Assembly (NCBI RefSeq): GCF_010470675.1
Contig: NZ_VOIQ01000009.1
Span: 124,001 to 188,000, forward strand
Source: Desulfovibrio sp. JC010
GTDB taxonomy: Bacteria > Desulfobacterota > Desulfovibrionia > Desulfovibrionales > Desulfovibrionaceae
Reading direction: 5' to 3'
DNA: 64,000 nucleotides
Shown here: positions 61,621 through 64,000 of the stretch, piece by piece
Numbering within the stretch: position 1 is the stretch's first letter
Layout: each line of letters begins with the position of its first letter
Position numbers and translations under genes: made by a program
Notes under the pieces: generated by a model
The model's database searches: none
What the model saw: only the letters and a program-made list of their open reading frames with translations
What the model was told of the DNA's origin: nothing

Positions 61621-62740
61621 ATGCTTCAATTTTCAGACCTTAGATCCAAGGCACTGGACAGTATAGAAAAATACGAATCCCTCTGGGGGCGTCTTTGACC
61701 ACGCACAGAGCAAAGAAAGACTTGAAGAAATAGAACACGATTTGAGCAAACCCGGCGCATGGGACAAACCGGATGCCCTGACCCCGGTACTGCGTGAAAA
61801 ATCCATGCTTGAAGAAAAGATTGCCTCATACGAAGCTCTTTCCTCCAGCAAGGATGATGTGGAAGAATGGCTGATGATGGCTTCGGAAGAGCAGGAGCAG
61901 GAAATCCTTGAAGCCCTTGCCGAAAACGTTGATAAACTTGCCAAGCTTGTGGAACAGACCGAACTGGCAGCCCTGCTTTCCGGTCCTGAGGACAAAAGCA
62001 CGGCCATTCTGGAAATCCACCCCGGAGCAGGCGGAATAGAATCACAGGACTGGGCGGAAATGCTGCTGCGCATGTACCTGCGCTGGGCGGACAAACGGAA
62101 CTGGAAAACCAGCTATCTCGATTACCAGCCGGACGACGAAGCAGGCATTAAAAGCGTAACCCTGCGCATTGAGGGACTTTACGCCTACGGTTTTCTTAAA
62201 GGCGAGGCAGGCATCCACCGTCTGATCCGCATCTCCCCTTTTGATGCTTCCGGCAGGCGGCACACGTCCTTTGCTTCGGTGGATGTTTATCCCGAAATTT
62301 CGCAGGATATTGAAATTGAAGTAAAAGACGAAGACATCCGGCTGGATGTTTTCCGGGCCAGCGGTCCCGGCGGACAGCATGTCAACAAGACAAACTCGGC
62401 TGTGCGCATCACCCACCTGCCCACAAATATTGTTGTTCAGTGCCAGAATGAAAAGTCGCAGCTGAAAAACAAAGAAACCGCTATGAAAGTCCTCAAGTCC
62501 CGGCTTTACGAGCAGGAACTTAAACGGCAGGAAGAAAGCAAGAGAGCTGACTACGCCACCAAAGATTCCATCGGATTCGGCAGTCAGATCAGGACATATA
62601 CTCTGCAACCTTACCGACTGGTCAAGGACCATCGCTGCGGAGCCGAAGACGGAAACGTTGAAGCGGTTCTGGACGGCGAGCTGGACGGCCTGATCAGAAA
62701 ATACATGCTTGACGCATACGGCGGAGACAATGAGCGCTGA
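61621..62740 (+). CDS. prfB: Peptide chain release factor 2, with programmed +1 frameshift
   Basis: A 372-residue class-I release factor for UGA and UAA stops. The reading frame from ATG 61621 meets TGA as codon 26 (61696-61698) and continues by a +1 shift, as in E. coli. The product has the SPF tripeptide region RISPFDASGRRHTS and the catalytic GGQ in RASGPGGQHVNKTNSAVR. Length is normal when the shift is included. CGGAA lies ahead of the ATG. It is downstream of lnt and overlaps the diguanylate cyclase gene by 11 bases. Confidence 0.96.
61684..61699 (+). promoter_or_regulatory. prfB autoregulatory frameshift site
   Basis: TGGGGGCGTCTTTGAC: a GGGGG Shine-Dalgarno-like run followed by slippery CTT and TGA C. 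Low RF2 favours the shift, so RF2 controls its own synthesis. Its position, codons 25 and 26, equals that in E. coli. Confidence 0.95.
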
Positions 62741-63581
62741 GTACATCGCTGAAAATGAAGCCAGCCTTATGGAAGAACTTCTTTCTGTGCGGGACAGGTT
62801 CTGCACAAAAAATGAAGTATGCACCTCCCATGAGTGCCCGGAAGGACTGGCCGTATTGCGGGTCTGCCCGGGCATGACACTTGAAGCGTGGGAAATCCTC
62901 GCGGAACGGCACGGCCTGAACGACTGGCTGACCATGCCCCTCGACCGGAACATGACCCCGCATTTGAACCATGTCCAATCCGTGCTGCAGGAACTTTCCT
63001 ACAAAACAGAGCACGACCCCCTGACCGGGCTTTCCAACCGCAGGGTCTTTGAACGGACCCTTGATCAGGAAATTGAACGGTCCCGCAGGAACAAGACCCC
63101 GGTCAGCCTTGCCATACTTGATCTGGATGATTTCAAACAGATCAACGACAACTGGGGACACCTCAAAGGCGATGAAGTGCTGATCGATTTCGCGGAGCTG
63201 CTGGCCCGCAATTCAAGGCGCTACGACCTTGTGGCCCGCATCGGCGGAGAGGAGTTTGCTATCATTTTTTCCGGTGTGGGGTTAATCAAATCCCAACAAC
63301 TGCTGGAACGGCTGCTGGAAAAAGTGCGGGAACTGAAATTCTCCATACCGGGCAGTACTGACTATTTTTCAATGACCTCTTCTGCGGGAATTTCCTGCTA
63401 CAAAGGTATGGTGGACATTGAAATGCATGAACTGATCGACAAAGCTGACAAGGCCCTTTACGAGGCCAAAAAGTCCGGCAAAGATCAGGTCCAGACAGCA
63501 GATATCCTTGATTTCGAATCCGTGACCAAGGAAAGCCTTGTTCATGCGGATGAAAAGAAATTTTTATTCACGGGCAACTAA
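62730..63581 (+). CDS. Diguanylate cyclase (GGDEF domain)
   Basis: A 283-residue enzyme making c-di-GMP from two GTP. The N-terminal 100 residues contain several cysteines (FCTKNEVCTSHECPEG, VCPGM) and a helical linker. The GGDEF domain starts at DPLTGLSNRRVFER (about 100). The active site is GGEEF (RIGGEEFAIIFSG) and the inhibitory I-site RRYD lies five residues before it, so product feedback is likely. ATG 62730 overlaps the end of prfB and has GGAG close upstream. flhG follows 14 bases later. The cysteine cluster may bind a metal or sense redox state. Confidence 0.9.
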   Translation: MSAEYIAENEASLMEELLSVRDRFCTKNEVCTSHECPEGLAVLRVCPGMTLEAWEILAERHGLNDWLTMPLDRNMTPHLNHVQSVLQELSYKTEHDPLTGLSNRRVFERTLDQEIERSRRNKTPVSLAILDLDDFKQINDNWGHLKGDEVLIDFAELLARNSRRYDLVARIGGEEFAIIFSGVGLIKSQQLLERLLEKVRELKFSIPGSTDYFSMTSSAGISCYKGMVDIEMHELIDKADKALYEAKKSGKDQVQTADILDFESVTKESLVHADEKKFLFTGN

Positions 63582-63595
63582 AGGAATATATAGAC

Positions 63596-64000
63596 ATGAT
63601 CAACGCCAATAAAACATTAAGTATTGCTGTCATGAGCGGTAAGGGCGGAGTCGGAAAAACCAACCTTTCCTTAAATCTTTCCTACGCCCTGAATACCGGG
63701 GGCAACAGCCTGCTGCTCATGGACTGCGACCTCGGACTGGCCAACCTCGACGTACTGCTGGGAATTTCCCCGGAATCCAACATGCAAGACCTGCTCACCA
63801 GCGGAGCCAAGCCTTCGGACATTGTCGTCCCCATTGAGGAAGGCAAAAAATTCGATATCCTGCCCGCAGCTTCCGGTGTTCCGGAACTGGTGGAAATGGA
63901 TGAAGACATGCAGGAACTGCTCTTCAGCAAAATCACCAAACTGGTGGGCGGCTACCAGTATCTGGTGCTTGATCTCGGTGCCGGGATTAACGGAACAGTA
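63596..64000 (+). CDS. flhG: MinD/ParA-family ATPase FlhG (3'-truncated by window edge)
   Basis: The first 135 residues of a cytoplasmic P-loop ATPase. It has the deviant Walker A VMSGKGGVGKTN (13-24), a switch-I region with MDCDLGLANLDVLLG, and switch II LVLDLGAG (about 120-127). The MDCDLGLANLD motif is typical of FlhG/YlxH, the regulator of flagellar number and placement, more than of MinD. AAGGA lies ten bases before the ATG. It follows a diguanylate cyclase gene, consistent with motility control. Confidence 0.88.
   Translation, partial: MINANKTLSIAVMSGKGGVGKTNLSLNLSYALNTGGNSLLLMDCDLGLANLDVLLGISPESNMQDLLTSGAKPSDIVVPIEEGKKFDILPAASGVPELVEMDEDMQELLFSKITKLVGGYQYLVLDLGAGINGTV

Overview
The window reads as a chromosome segment from a marine, Desulfovibrio-type sulfate reducer (Desulfobacterota, possibly the Maridesulfovibrio group). 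This is an inference from gene content: a tungsten-type aldehyde:ferredoxin oxidoreductase, a PxxKW cysteine-rich protein, an archaeal-type glutamate-synthase-like iron-sulfur cluster, several c-di-GMP proteins, an EnvC/CtpA/YibQ envelope cluster, and codon use near 50% GC. There is no rRNA, tRNA, CRISPR array, prophage or insertion sequence that I can recognise. Nearly all of it is ordinary housekeeping and transport coding sequence.

Layout. 1-5.6 kb: end of a polar amino-acid ABC importer, a PilZ-like protein, a response regulator/histidine kinase with a STAS protein, a nucleoside-gate membrane protein and RidA. 5.7-9.6 kb: an apparently orphan sigma-54 promoter, trmL, the dTDP-rhamnose genes rfbB-rfbD and a NapH-like membrane ferredoxin. 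9.8-13.5 kb: an HlyD/FUSC efflux pair and a divergent LysR/LysE pair. 13.5-26 kb: aldehyde oxidoreductase, a membrane protein, yajC-secD-secF, a reduced glutamate-synthase-like cluster, a secreted nuclease and glycogen phosphorylase. 26-39 kb: dut, argD, prmA, an endonuclease III relative, envC-ctpA-yibQ, a TrpX-type ABC importer whose binding protein is split from its permease and ATPase by an asparaginase gene, then ndk-proC. 39-49 kb: cbiB, the macromolecular synthesis operon rpsU-yqeY-mutS2-dnaG-rpoD, hup with a 58-residue membrane protein behind it, and rsmA. 49-54 kb: purine and methylthioadenosine salvage (AzgA-type permease, apt, mtnP, mtaD). 54-64 kb: PxxKW protein, M20 hydrolase, mnmG, a YcgR-like PilZ protein, corC-lnt-prfB (with programmed frameshift), a diguanylate cyclase and the start of flhG.

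The most interesting structure outside the genes is a family of about ten dispersed intergenic hairpin elements. Each has an end rich in CCTCCGGCGG and usually a central inverted repeat whose sequence differs between copies while staying self-complementary. The elements sit directly against stop or start codons. In one orientation their end supplies a GGAGG in ribosome-binding position for the next gene (mnmG, an ABC permease, a small ORF, and a gltB-like gene starting with TTG). Two copies about 50 kb apart share roughly 80 nearly identical bases in opposite orientation. A separate 125-bp palindromic element lies at 59.1 kb.

All calls come from reading the sequence and remembered family motifs. 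No database search was possible.
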